64,000 nucleotides of DNA from Pseudomonas sp. NKUCC02_KPG. GTDB taxonomy: Bacteria; Pseudomonadota; Gammaproteobacteria; Pseudomonadales; Pseudomonadaceae. Where the stretch lies: positions 85,294-149,293 of the forward strand of contig NZ_JAHKRC010000014.1 in the NCBI RefSeq assembly GCF_019345465.1, read 5' to 3'. A model generated the notes under the pieces. It had not been told where the DNA came from. It did not search any database and worked only from the letters and a program-made list of their open reading frames with translations. This document shows, in pieces, positions 25,323 to 33,891 of the stretch. Positions within the stretch are counted from its first letter, which is position 1. Each line of letters starts with the position of its first letter. A program made the position numbers and the translations under genes.

Positions 25323-26276
25323 ATGACAAACCGGAGCACCGCGCCCGTGTCTTTCAAGACCCACAGCGCGGTGCCCGCGTTGCCCGCTGGTGGGGTGATC
25401 GCCCTGATCGCCCCGGCCGGTCCCGCCGAACTTGATCTGAAACTCGCCACCCAATGGATGCATGACCGCGGCTATCAGTTGCGCGTATTTCCGGGCGTGT
25501 GGGAAAAGGACGGCTACCTCGCAGGCTCTGATGCCGTGCGTTTACGCGACCTGCACGACGCCTTTGCCGATGACAGCATTGATGGGATTTTTTGCCTGCG
25601 CGGTGGCTACGGATCCCCGCGCTTGCTTGATGGCATCGATTTCGAGCTTCTGCGCAACCATCCCAAGCCTTTTGTGGGGTATAGCGATATCACCGCGCTG
25701 CATCTGGCGATTACACGTTACGCAGGCTTTGTGACTTTCCACGGGCCGATGCTGAACGCCGACCTGCTGGGTAACAAGCAACCGCCGACAGAATCCTCAC
25801 TGCTACGCATGCTTGGCGGGCAGCAACTGCCTGTGCTGGAGCATCCTGCAGCTTACCCGCTGACAACCCTTGCGTCAGGTTGCGCCAGTGGCCGTTTGCT
25901 GGGCGGCAATCTATCCATGATCTGCGCCACCCTCGGGACGGCGTTTGAGCTGGATGGCGAAGGCATCATCCTGTTTATCGAGGACGTGAACGAGCCGTTG
26001 TACCGGGTCGACCGTCTGCTCACGCATTTGCGTCTGGCAGGCAAGCTCGACAAGGTGCGTGGCGTCCTTGTAGGGGATGTGGCTGGGGTTGATGTACGGG
26101 CGCTGGAGCGGTTGCTCACACAGGAATTGGGCGGGCTTGGCATTCCCGTGCTGGCCGGATGGCGCAGCGGGCATTGTGATCCAAACCTGACCTTGCCGAT
26201 GGGGGCTCAAGTGCGGCTGGATGCTGATCAGCAGTTATTGGTACTTGAGCAGGCTGTGGTCACAGTCAAAACCTGA
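25323..26276 (+). CDS. LD-carboxypeptidase (peptidase S66 family)
   Basis: This cytoplasmic enzyme of muropeptide recycling removes D-alanine from tetrapeptides. The 317-residue protein has FCLRGGYGSPRLL, the nucleophile serine in GYSDITALH, a glutamate in FIEDVNEP and a histidine in GWRSGHCDPN, matching the Ser-Glu-His triad of S66 peptidases. I took the ATG at 25323; a GTG 12 bases upstream overlaps lipA. It suits a genome that also encodes mpl, since mpl uses tripeptide. Confidence 0.92.
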   Translation: MTNRSTAPVSFKTHSAVPALPAGGVIALIAPAGPAELDLKLATQWMHDRGYQLRVFPGVWEKDGYLAGSDAVRLRDLHDAFADDSIDGIFCLRGGYGSPRLLDGIDFELLRNHPKPFVGYSDITALHLAITRYAGFVTFHGPMLNADLLGNKQPPTESSLLRMLGGQQLPVLEHPAAYPLTTLASGCASGRLLGGNLSMICATLGTAFELDGEGIILFIEDVNEPLYRVDRLLTHLRLAGKLDKVRGVLVGDVAGVDVRALERLLTQELGGLGIPVLAGWRSGHCDPNLTLPMGAQVRLDADQQLLVLEQAVVTVKT

Positions 26277-26280
26277 GCCG

Positions 26281-26364
26281 TGGGCGCGGGCTTGCTCGCG
26301 ATTGCATCGACTCGTTTAGTCAGAAATACCGAGTTGATAGCCTCGCGAGCAAGCCCGCTCCTAC
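26281..26364. repeat. REP element pair, family B
   Basis: GGGCTTGCTCGCGA at the left and TCGCGAGCAAGCCCGCTCC at the right form an inverted pair about 84 bases long, placed between two convergent genes. Confidence 0.85.
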
Positions 26365-26379
26365 CGGTTGAGTCGCAAC

Positions 26380-27690
26380 TCAGCGGCTACGCAAACTCTC
26401 CAGCAACTTGTGACTCGGGTAGCCATCTGCAGGCCAACCCATAGCTTGCTGCGCGCTGCGAATTGCTTTGCGCGTATTGGCGCCAATAATGCCATCCGCA
26501 TTGCCCGCATCGTAATTGCGCTGGCTCAGCAGTGTTTGCAGCTCTACGCGTTCGGAACGGCTCAGCGGTCGGTCATCTTTTGGCCACGCAGCCAAAATGG
26601 TTCCGCCCCCGTTGAAGCGCTGAGACAACAGGCCTACGGCCAGCGCATAGGACGATGAATTGTTGTAGCGCAAGATAGCGCGGAAGTTATCCAGCACCAG
26701 GAACGCCGGACCACGGTAGCCTGCCGGCAGCAGCAGGGTAGCGCTCAACTGCTCTGAGCCGGCTGCAGAACTTTCAGGCACTAATACCCCCAGTTGCTGC
26801 CATTCGGCGACGCTCTTTTTGACAGCACCATCCGCCAGCGCGTAGTCAAAGCTGGCAGGCAACATGACTTCAAAGCCCCACGGCTGGCCTTGTTTCCAGC
26901 CAGAGCTTTGCAGGTAATGCGCAGTCGAGGCCAGGGCGTCGGCAGAGCTGTTCCAGATGTCACGACGACCGTCACCGTCGAAATCCACGGCGTGGGTTTC
27001 ATAGGTCGTCGGAATGAACTGGGTCTGGCCCATTGCGCCAGCCCAGGAGCCGAGCATTTTGTCGGCGCTGATATCACCTTGCTGAATGATTTTCAGCGCC
27101 GAGATCAATTGGCTTTGGGCGAATTCCGGGCGACGCCCTTCGTAGGCCAGGGTGGCCAGCGATCGGATGACGGATTTGTTGCCCTGGAACGAGCCGAAGT
27201 TGCTCTCCATGCCCCAGACCGACACCAGTGCCTGGCGGTCGACGCCATAACGCTGTTCGATGCGGCTCAGCAACTCGGCGTTTTGCTCCAGCAAACGCTG
27301 ACCATTACGCACACGCAAGGGTGACAGGGCGCCGTCGAGGTATTCCCAGACAGGGCGGCTGAATTCAGGCTGGCTGCGGTCGGCCTTGATCACGCTCATG
27401 TCGGGTGTGACGCCAGCAAAGGCGTTATCGAACACCTGCGGGCTGATTCCGGCTTTGAGGGCCTGAACGCGGAAGTTGGCCTGCCACTCGCTGAAGCTCT
27501 GGGCGGGCTGGACAAAAGGTGTGTCGGTGGTGCCTGGCGCGCTGGTGGTCACCGCTGGGGCGGGAGGCGTCACAGGCAAGGGTTGGGCATCGGCTGCGGT
27601 AGGTTTCTCGGCGCAGGCGACTAAAAGGATGACGCTGGAAGCAGCGATCAGTTGGCGCATCGGCCAACCACGTTTATGACTTAAGGGCAT
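26380..27690 (-). CDS. Lytic murein transglycosylase, MltB type with peptidoglycan-binding domain
   Basis: The 436-residue lipoprotein has a signal with lipobox LVAC (cysteine in VACAEKP) and a proline-rich linker. The transglycosylase domain contains the catalytic glutamate in WGMESNFG, then GAMGQTQFIPTTYETHAVDFDGDG. A C-terminal PG_binding_1 domain follows (ERVELQTLLSQRNYDAGNADGIIGANTRKA). The start could also be the ATG at 27660, closer to the signal core; neither has a strong ribosome-binding site. It converges on ldcA. Confidence 0.92.
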   Translation of the reverse strand: MPLSHKRGWPMRQLIAASSVILLVACAEKPTAADAQPLPVTPPAPAVTTSAPGTTDTPFVQPAQSFSEWQANFRVQALKAGISPQVFDNAFAGVTPDMSVIKADRSQPEFSRPVWEYLDGALSPLRVRNGQRLLEQNAELLSRIEQRYGVDRQALVSVWGMESNFGSFQGNKSVIRSLATLAYEGRRPEFAQSQLISALKIIQQGDISADKMLGSWAGAMGQTQFIPTTYETHAVDFDGDGRRDIWNSSADALASTAHYLQSSGWKQGQPWGFEVMLPASFDYALADGAVKKSVAEWQQLGVLVPESSAAGSEQLSATLLLPAGYRGPAFLVLDNFRAILRYNNSSSYALAVGLLSQRFNGGGTILAAWPKDDRPLSRSERVELQTLLSQRNYDAGNADGIIGANTRKAIRSAQQAMGWPADGYPSHKLLESLRSR

Positions 27691-27740
27691 GCGCAGGTCC
27701 AGGTAATGCAAATCAGATGCAGACCTTATCATCCCCGCTG

Positions 27741-27890
27741 TCAGGCAGCCAGAAAGTAAAAAGCCTCCCGGTCTCTCGACTGGAAGGCTTCGCGGCGGTA
27801 GCTGCCTTTGCCTTTGGCGGGGCGTTCCTGGCGGCTGCGGAACAGGGGTTGGGCGACGATGGATTTGGCCTTGTTGGGGCGCTTGCTCAT
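27741..27890 (-). CDS. arfA: Alternative ribosome-rescue factor A
   Basis: This 49-residue basic protein carries the ArfA signature PLFRSRQERPAKGKGSYRRE. ArfA recruits release factor 2 to ribosomes stalled on mRNA without a stop codon, as a backup for tmRNA. The reading frame runs through a terminator-like hairpin at 27757-27790 that starts a few codons after KGKGSY. Transcripts ending there have no stop codon. In E. coli and some other proteobacteria this makes ArfA appear only when tmRNA fails, and the same control is inferred here. The start is the ATG at 27888-27890; GAGAG lies upstream. Confidence 0.88.
   Translation of the reverse strand: MSKRPNKAKSIVAQPLFRSRQERPAKGKGSYRREAFQSRDREAFYFLAA
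27757..27790 (-). terminator. Intrinsic terminator hairpin inside the arfA coding sequence
   Basis: On the minus strand AAGCCTTCCAGTC, loop GAGA, GACCGGGAGGCTT is followed by TTTTT. The stem is near-perfect over 13 bases. It precedes the arfA stop codon by only a few codons, so normal termination or RNase cleavage yields non-stop mRNA. Confidence 0.85.
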
Positions 27891-27977
27891 GGCAGGTACT
27901 CTCGCTTGATGTGAACAAGCGCAAATCATCGGCCAGAATTTTGCGGTTGTCCAGCCATGGGTGAGTGGGAGCAGGGG

Positions 27978-29015
27978 TTACTCCGCAGGCAGACTCAAGC
28001 GTTGTCCGCACATCAGCAGCGCCAGACGACTCAGGCTGTTCCAGGCCGAGCCCGCTGCCTGACCCTTGATTTGCGCATCGATACGCTGTGCGTCCATCAA
28101 CAGCTGTGCCCAGCGCTGCGCCGAGTAACGTTGCAAAGCCTTGCTCATCAGCGGCTTGCGCTTGTCCCAGACCGGGGGGCGTGCCTGGCTGAAAGCCTTG
28201 TCCAGAGGAATGCCCTGGCTGTATTGCAGCGCAATATTGGCCAGAACCCGCAGTTCACGGGCCAGTGCCCAGAGGATCACCGGAGGCTCTACACCTTCAC
28301 CGCGCAAACCCTCCAGCATGCGCAAGGCGTGGGAAGCCTCGCCGTTAAGTACGGCATCGACCAGGCCAAACACATCAAAGCGCGCACTGTCAGCCACCGC
28401 GGCCTGTACGGTTTCGACGGTGATCTGCCCGTCTTCGGCCATCAATTTGAGCTTTTCGATTTCCTGGGCCGCCGCCAGCAGGTTGCCCTCAACCCTTGCA
28501 GCAATCAGTTCGACCGCGTCCTGGCTGGCAGACAAGCCTGCCTGTGACAGGCGCTGGCGAATCCATTGAGGCAACTGGTTGGCGTCGACTGGCCAGATCT
28601 GAACGAACTGGGTATGGGGTCCCTCGACAAGTGCCTTGCCCCACTTGGTCTTCTGCGCGCTGCCATCAAGCTTGGGCAGGCTGATCAGCAAAAGGGTGTC
28701 TTCGGCCGGGCGTGAGCTGTACTCGATCAGTGCCGCGGCGCCTTTGTCGCCGGGTTTACCCGAGGGCAGGCGCAGTTCCAGCAGGCGCTTTTCGGCGAAC
28801 AGCGACATGCTGGCGCCCGCTTGCAGCAACGTGCCCCAGTCAAAGCTGGCGTCTGCGCTGAACACCTGGCGTTCATCAAAACCTTGTTGGCGAGCAGTGC
28901 TGCGAATGGCGTCTGCCGCTTCCTGGCACAGCAACGGGTCATCGCCGCTGATGATGTAGATCGGCGAGAGATTGCCTTGCAAGTGTTTGGCGAGTTGGGC
29001 GGGGGCGAGTTTCAT
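27978..29015 (-). CDS. holA: DNA polymerase III delta subunit
   Basis: HolA opens the beta clamp within the clamp-loader complex. The 345-residue protein starts MKLAPAQLAKHL and contains PIYIISGDDPLLCQEAADAIR and a degenerate AAA+ fold (LLISLPKLDGSAQKTKWGK). I chose the ATG at 29013-29015 to give the normal family length. It lies downstream of lptE and leuS on the same strand, the usual order in Gammaproteobacteria. Confidence 0.95.
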   Translation of the reverse strand: MKLAPAQLAKHLQGNLSPIYIISGDDPLLCQEAADAIRSTARQQGFDERQVFSADASFDWGTLLQAGASMSLFAEKRLLELRLPSGKPGDKGAAALIEYSSRPAEDTLLLISLPKLDGSAQKTKWGKALVEGPHTQFVQIWPVDANQLPQWIRQRLSQAGLSASQDAVELIAARVEGNLLAAAQEIEKLKLMAEDGQITVETVQAAVADSARFDVFGLVDAVLNGEASHALRMLEGLRGEGVEPPVILWALARELRVLANIALQYSQGIPLDKAFSQARPPVWDKRKPLMSKALQRYSAQRWAQLLMDAQRIDAQIKGQAAGSAWNSLSRLALLMCGQRLSLPAE

Positions 29016-29058
29016 AGGGGCTATAACGATAGCGGGGCGCCTGAGCGCCCCGTATGCC

Positions 29059-29664
29059 TTACTGGTTTTGCAGTTCGAGAGGCGACTGTTGAGGGGTTTC
29101 CTCTTGAGCCTTGCGTGCAGCTTCGATGGCGTCGGCTTCAGCCTTGGCCTTCGCATCGGCCTGCTGTTGCAGCTTTTCCAGCTGCTCAGGCGTCAACTGC
29201 TCAAGGCGCATGACCAGTTGCTGTACGAGGTCGCGACGCATCTCTTTACGGATCATTTGGCCTTCCTGATTGGCGCCAGCAATGTTGCTGCCGTCCTGCA
29301 GGTAAACCTTGTTCGCTTCAACCCGATTGCTCAGCAGCGTCAGATTGTTGTGACCCCGGATTTCGTAATTCACCACGTTGGTCAACTGATACTCGGCAGT
29401 TCCGCCGTTGCCAGAGTAGCTGGCGGCGCGCTGAGTTTCTTTTTCGCTGGTCAGAACCATTTTGTACGGAGCATTGGCGGTCAGTTTTACGCCGCTGTTT
29501 TCCAGAATCTGACGCAGTTGGCGCACGGTATCGCCATAGGCGTTGCGAGCACTCACGTCGAGTTCGGTGATCGTCAGCTGATTGGTGCCGGTGCCGCGCA
29601 GCTGGAAGCCGCAGGCGCTCAACAAAATAGCGAGACCCATCACCAGCAGGTTGCGTTTGATCAT
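29059..29664 (-). CDS. lptE: LPS-assembly lipoprotein LptE
   Basis: LptE plugs the LptD barrel that inserts LPS into the outer membrane. The 201-residue product begins MIKRNLLVMGLAILLSACGFQLRGTG: lipobox LSAC with cysteine 18 and the GFQLRG motif of LptE. The C-terminal 40 residues are charged, alanine/glutamine-rich and probably helical. It lies between leuS and holA, as expected. Confidence 0.95.
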   Translation of the reverse strand: MIKRNLLVMGLAILLSACGFQLRGTGTNQLTITELDVSARNAYGDTVRQLRQILENSGVKLTANAPYKMVLTSEKETQRAASYSGNGGTAEYQLTNVVNYEIRGHNNLTLLSNRVEANKVYLQDGSNIAGANQEGQMIRKEMRRDLVQQLVMRLEQLTPEQLEKLQQQADAKAKAEADAIEAARKAQEETPQQSPLELQNQ

Positions 29665-29753
29665 GTGTTGCTCCCCTTGAAACCAGATAGGCCGACTAGG
29701 CGGCCCTGAAGGTCTTATTGGGCGCCCGGGCATGGCACGGGCGCCTGTTCCAG

Positions 29754-32360
29754 TTAGCTCGCGACGATATTGACCAGTTTGCCGGGGACCACGATGACTT
29801 TGCGAATCGTCAGGCCTTCGGTAAACCGCAGTACGTTTTCGTTGGTGCGGGCTGCGGCTTCAACGTCTTCACGGCTGGCACTGGCTGGCATTTCAATATG
29901 CCCACGCAGTTTGCCGTTGACCTGGATAACCAGTTGCAGGGTGTCTTGAATCAGTGCGCTTTCATCCAGGGTTGGCCAAGGCGCGTCGATGATGGCGCCT
30001 GCATGGCCCAATTTGTTCCACAACTCATGGCTGATATGCGGAGTGATAGGGGCCAATACCAGTGCAACCGTTTCAAGGCCTTCCTGCAGCAGTGCGCGGT
30101 CTTGTTCAGTCACTTGCGGTGCTTTTTCAAGCACGTTCATCACGGTCATCACCTGGGCGACGGCGGTGTTGAATTTGTGATGCAGGCCGACGTCCTGGCT
30201 CGCTTGCTTGATCGCCTGGTGGATAGCACGGCGAATGACTTTTTGTTCGTCGTTCAGGCTGGCGATGTCCAGCGTGCCCGGCAGACCTTGGCCAACGTGG
30301 GCATAGGCCAGACGCCATACGCGCTTGAGGAAGCGGTGCGAACCTTCAACACCCGAGTCGGACCATTCCAGGCTCGCGTCAGGTGGCGAGGCAAACATCA
30401 TGAACAAGCGGCAGGTGTCTGCGCCGTATTGCTCGATCATGTATTGCGGGTCGACGCCGTTGTTCTTGGACTTGGCCATTTTTTCAGTGCCACCGATTTC
30501 AACGGGCAGGCCGTCGCTGATCAGTTTGGCGCCGATGATCTTGGCTTTGCTGTCACGCTCCAGCTCGACGTCTGCCGGGTTGAACCAGGTCAGGGCGCCG
30601 TTGGCTTCGCGACGGTAGTAAGTTTCGGCAATCACCATGCCTTGGGTCAGCAGGTTCTTGAACGGCTCGTTGGAGCTGACAAGACCTTCGTCACGCATCA
30701 GCTTGTGGAAGAAGCGCGCGTACAGCAGGTGCAAGATGGCGTGTTCGATACCGCCGATGTACTGGTCAACCGGCAGCCAGTGGTCAGCCGCCGATTTCTC
30801 GACCAGGCCGCCTTCATAGTGCGGGGACGCGTAACGGGCGTAGTACCACGAGGACTCGACGAAGGTGTCCATCGTGTCGGTTTCGCGTTTGGCCGGTGCG
30901 CCACATTTAGGGCAGCTGCACTCATAGAATTCAGGCATGCGCGCCAATGGCGAGCCGGCGCCATCGGGCACGACGTCTTCTGGCAGGATGACGGGCAACT
31001 GGTCTTCAGGGACCGGAACGTCACCGCAGGTGTCGCAGTGCACGATCGGGATCGGGCAGCCCCAGTAGCGCTGGCGGCTGATGCCCCAGTCACGCAGGCG
31101 GAACTGGGTACGCGACTGGCCAAGGCCTTTGGCGGTCAGGGCGGCTTCGATGGCAGCGAATGCCGCGTCGAAATCCAGGCCGTCGAATTCGCCGGAGTTG
31201 ATCAGCGTGCCGTGCTCGTTGTAGGCGTCTTGCCACGGAGCAGGTGATTCGTCGCCTGCGCTGGTACGAACGACTGCTTTGATCGGCAGGTTGTACTTGG
31301 TAGCGAACTCGAAATCACGCTCGTCGTGTGCTGGAACGGCCATCACCGCGCCGTCGCCGTAATGCATCAATACATAGTTGGCGACCCATACCGGGAGCTT
31401 TTCACCGGTCAGTGGGTGCTCAACGAACAGCGAGGTTGGCAGTCCCTTTTTCTCCTGGGTCGCCATATCGGCTTCGGCCACGCTGCCGCCTTTGCATTCA
31501 GCGATAAACGCTTGCAGCTCAGGATTGCCTTGTGCAGCCAGAGTGGCGAGCGGGTGCTCGGCAGCCACGGCTACATAGGTAGCGCCCATGAGGGTGTCGG
31601 GACGGGTGGTGAAGACCTTGAGTGCGCCCGCTTCGCCGATGGAGTCGACGTTGTAAGGGAACTGCACTTCCATGCCGCGGGATTTGCCAATCCAGTTACG
31701 CTGCATGGTTTTGACCTGCTCGGGCCAACCCGGCATGTCGTCGAGGCTTTCAAGCAGTTCATCCGCATAAGCGGTGATCTTGAAGTAGTACATCGGGATT
31801 TCGCGCTTTTCGATCAGCGCGCCCGAACGCCAGCCGCGGCCGTCGATGACCTGTTCGTTGGCCAGAACGGTCTGGTCCAGCGGGTCCCAGTTCACGGTGC
31901 CGTTTTTACGGTAGATCACACCTTTTTCGAACAGGCGAGTGAACAGCCATTGTTCCCAGCGGTAGTAATCCGGCTGGCAGGTCGTGATTTCGCGGGACCA
32001 GTCCACCGCCAGACCCAGGCTGCGCAGCTGGGTTTTCATGTAGGCGATGTTTTCGTAAGTCCACTTGGCCGGGGCGACATTGTTTTTCATCGCGGCGTTT
32101 TCGGCCGGCATGCCGAAGGCGTCCCAACCCATCGGTTGCAGGACGTTTTTACCGAGCATGCGCTGGTAACGGGAGATCACGTCACCGATGGTGTAGTTAC
32201 GCACATGCCCCATGTGTAGCTTGCCGCTTGGGTACGGGAACATCGACAGGCAGTAGTAAGTCTCTTTGCCTGGATCTTCGCTGACTTCGAAGGACTTTTG
32301 GTTGTCCCAGAATGATTGGGCGGCGGCTTCTATTTCACGGGGCTGATATTGTTCGTGCAT
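29754..32360 (-). CDS. leuS: Leucyl-tRNA synthetase
   Basis: The 868-residue class I synthetase has the HIGH-type motif (KLHMGHVRNY) near residue 48 and the KMSKS-type motif reading KMAKS (EKMAKSKNNGVDPQ). It has a zinc-ribbon-like CGAPAKRE/CDTCGD region and the editing domain threonine-rich stretch FTTRPDTLMG. It is probably the first gene of leuS-lptE-holA. The 234-base divergent gap upstream shows no further gene. Confidence 0.97.
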   Translation of the reverse strand: MHEQYQPREIEAAAQSFWDNQKSFEVSEDPGKETYYCLSMFPYPSGKLHMGHVRNYTIGDVISRYQRMLGKNVLQPMGWDAFGMPAENAAMKNNVAPAKWTYENIAYMKTQLRSLGLAVDWSREITTCQPDYYRWEQWLFTRLFEKGVIYRKNGTVNWDPLDQTVLANEQVIDGRGWRSGALIEKREIPMYYFKITAYADELLESLDDMPGWPEQVKTMQRNWIGKSRGMEVQFPYNVDSIGEAGALKVFTTRPDTLMGATYVAVAAEHPLATLAAQGNPELQAFIAECKGGSVAEADMATQEKKGLPTSLFVEHPLTGEKLPVWVANYVLMHYGDGAVMAVPAHDERDFEFATKYNLPIKAVVRTSAGDESPAPWQDAYNEHGTLINSGEFDGLDFDAAFAAIEAALTAKGLGQSRTQFRLRDWGISRQRYWGCPIPIVHCDTCGDVPVPEDQLPVILPEDVVPDGAGSPLARMPEFYECSCPKCGAPAKRETDTMDTFVESSWYYARYASPHYEGGLVEKSAADHWLPVDQYIGGIEHAILHLLYARFFHKLMRDEGLVSSNEPFKNLLTQGMVIAETYYRREANGALTWFNPADVELERDSKAKIIGAKLISDGLPVEIGGTEKMAKSKNNGVDPQYMIEQYGADTCRLFMMFASPPDASLEWSDSGVEGSHRFLKRVWRLAYAHVGQGLPGTLDIASLNDEQKVIRRAIHQAIKQASQDVGLHHKFNTAVAQVMTVMNVLEKAPQVTEQDRALLQEGLETVALVLAPITPHISHELWNKLGHAGAIIDAPWPTLDESALIQDTLQLVIQVNGKLRGHIEMPASASREDVEAAARTNENVLRFTEGLTIRKVIVVPGKLVNIVAS

Positions 32361-32594
32361 GGCTACTTGTACTGATAAAGGGTGGCCTAATCCTCTTCAA
32401 CATAGATCGGCTTTGGTGTTGCCCGGTCAGGTTGGAGCAGGGGTTACAGGAAGTCCCGTAGCATACATGACCCCGCTCTATCGAGGGAAACCCTGATTGC
32501 CTCATCACTCCGTTGGTCGCGGCAGCACGCCGGTTTTACAGGCACAGCTAAGCTCTCTTTGGGGGAGATACATTTCCTTTAATGAGGTGGACGG

Positions 32595-32897
32595 ATGGCA
32601 GAGTTGCAACGCAGCGCAACAACATCGCAAGTGTATGAGCGGCTGATTGATCGTTTAAGTGTGGCTCTTGATTCAGCAAAGACGGCTGTCCAATTACGTG
32701 ATGAACGTCCAGTCGAGTTGGAGTTGCGAGGCTTGAGTCGTGCCGAGCTAGAGTTGATCAACCTCTATTTGAATCGGATGGGGCGTGAGGCGATTGAACG
32801 CTCGCAAGGCAGCAGGAACATGCAGGATGCCCCCAAGGCCAAGGCCAAGGCCAAGGCCAAGGTCATCTGGCTTAAAGACAGGGTGCAGGGAGCTTAG
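32595..32897 (+). CDS. Small conserved hypothetical protein with lysine-alanine tract
   Basis: The 100-residue protein starts with AGGTGGACGG before its ATG. I do not recognise a family. The N-terminal 70 residues look helical (LIDRLSVALDSAKTAVQL, then LSRAELELINLYLNRMG). Next comes a KAKAKAKAKV run encoded by a hexanucleotide repeat (32835-32864), then a basic end. It is divergent from leuS and lies 167 bases before the YdcF gene. It could be a nucleic-acid-associated protein, but that is only composition-based. Confidence 0.7.
   Translation: MAELQRSATTSQVYERLIDRLSVALDSAKTAVQLRDERPVELELRGLSRAELELINLYLNRMGREAIERSQGSRNMQDAPKAKAKAKAKVIWLKDRVQGA
32835..32864 (+). repeat. Hexanucleotide tandem repeat (AAGGCC)4 plus AAGGTC
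   Basis: Four perfect AAGGCC units and one AAGGTC unit stand head to tail inside the coding sequence and encode alternating lysine and alanine. Gain or loss of a unit keeps the frame. Confidence 0.9.
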
Positions 32898-33064
32898 GGC
32901 CTTACGGCGATTCAACGATTCAGGCCGGGCCTTCAGAAAAAGTCGCATCAAGAAAGGTTGTACCCCGGGTTGATGTATCAGGCGTTTGTGTTTGGGTTTC
33001 TCACCTGCGCTGTTGATGCGTTCACTCAACCCCCTTAGGCTTCGGGCATCTTTGGAGATGCTCG

Positions 33065-33826
33065 ATGCCTATTCGATATTTTTTAAAACAACTTCTATTA
33101 CCTCCTGGAATTCTTTTACTCCTCTTGGTGCTTGCCTGGTGGTTGCGTCGTTCGCGCCCGCGTTTGGCGGGTGTCCTGTTCGCCTTGGGGGTGGGCGGTT
33201 TTTGGCTGATGAGTTTGCCCGTGATGGTGGAATGGGGCGCGCGGGTGCTCGAGAGCGAGCCGCCGTTGGCCCAAAGCGAGTGGTCCAGGCTTGCGCAGCG
33301 GGCGGATGCAATCGTGGTGCTGGGCTCGGGCCGTGAGCGGGGAGACCCGGCATGGGGCAGCGATCAACCGACGGGAATAGGCCTGGAACGCCAGCGATAT
33401 GCGGCCCGGCTGGCCAAGGCTTCAGGTTTGCCGGTACTGACCACGGGAGGTTTGCACTACGGCACGCCCCCCAGCGAGGCGCAGTTGATGGCGGACTCGT
33501 TGCGTGATGACTTTGGTGTGAGCGTGCGCTGGAAAGAAGAACAAAGCCGTACCACGTGGGAAAACGCCAAAATGACTGCAGACATTCTGCTGCCGCTGGG
33601 TATCAAACGCGTGGTAGTAGTCACCCACGGCTGGCACATGCCGCGTTCGGTGTGGAGCTTTGAAAAGGCGGGCTTTGAGGTTGTACCCGCTCCCGTTGGA
33701 TTCTTGAGTGCTGACAACGCTCGGCCGCTGGGGGGCTGGATGCCCGAATACAAATCGTTCTGGCAGTCCGGGCTGTTGATCAATGAAGCGGTCGGGCAGA
33801 TGTCCTATCCGCTTTTTTACCGGTAA
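33065..33826 (+). CDS. YdcF/ElyC family membrane protein (DUF218)
   Basis: The 253-residue protein has two N-terminal membrane helices (about residues 10-27 and 36-55) and a DUF218 domain with DAIVVLGSGRERGDP, TTGGLHYGTPPSEA, RTTWENA and VVVVTHGWHMPRS. ElyC/SanA relatives act in envelope integrity and handling of the undecaprenyl carrier; the exact role here is unknown. It converges on lnt with a REP sequence between. Confidence 0.88.
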   Translation: MPIRYFLKQLLLPPGILLLLLVLAWWLRRSRPRLAGVLFALGVGGFWLMSLPVMVEWGARVLESEPPLAQSEWSRLAQRADAIVVLGSGRERGDPAWGSDQPTGIGLERQRYAARLAKASGLPVLTTGGLHYGTPPSEAQLMADSLRDDFGVSVRWKEEQSRTTWENAKMTADILLPLGIKRVVVVTHGWHMPRSVWSFEKAGFEVVPAPVGFLSADNARPLGGWMPEYKSFWQSGLLINEAVGQMSYPLFYR

Positions 33827-33851
33827 CTGAGAGGCGGGGCGTCTGGCTGTT

Positions 33852-33875
33852 TGTGGGAGCGGGCTTGCTCGCGAT
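33852..33875. repeat. Single REP unit, family B
   Basis: TGTGGGAGCGGGCTTGCTCGCGA stands alone without its inverted partner, between convergent genes. Confidence 0.75.
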
Positions 33876-33891
33876 GCAAGCCCGGCTGCCA

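Noticed and set aside
29718..31247. 509-codon open frame on the plus strand opposite leuS
   Set aside because: This is composition-driven antisense reading of leuS; no recognisable motif or ribosome-binding site.
32361..32594. Small RNA or leader in the leuS divergent gap
   Set aside because: No terminator or stable hairpin series was seen; it looks like an ordinary two-way promoter region.
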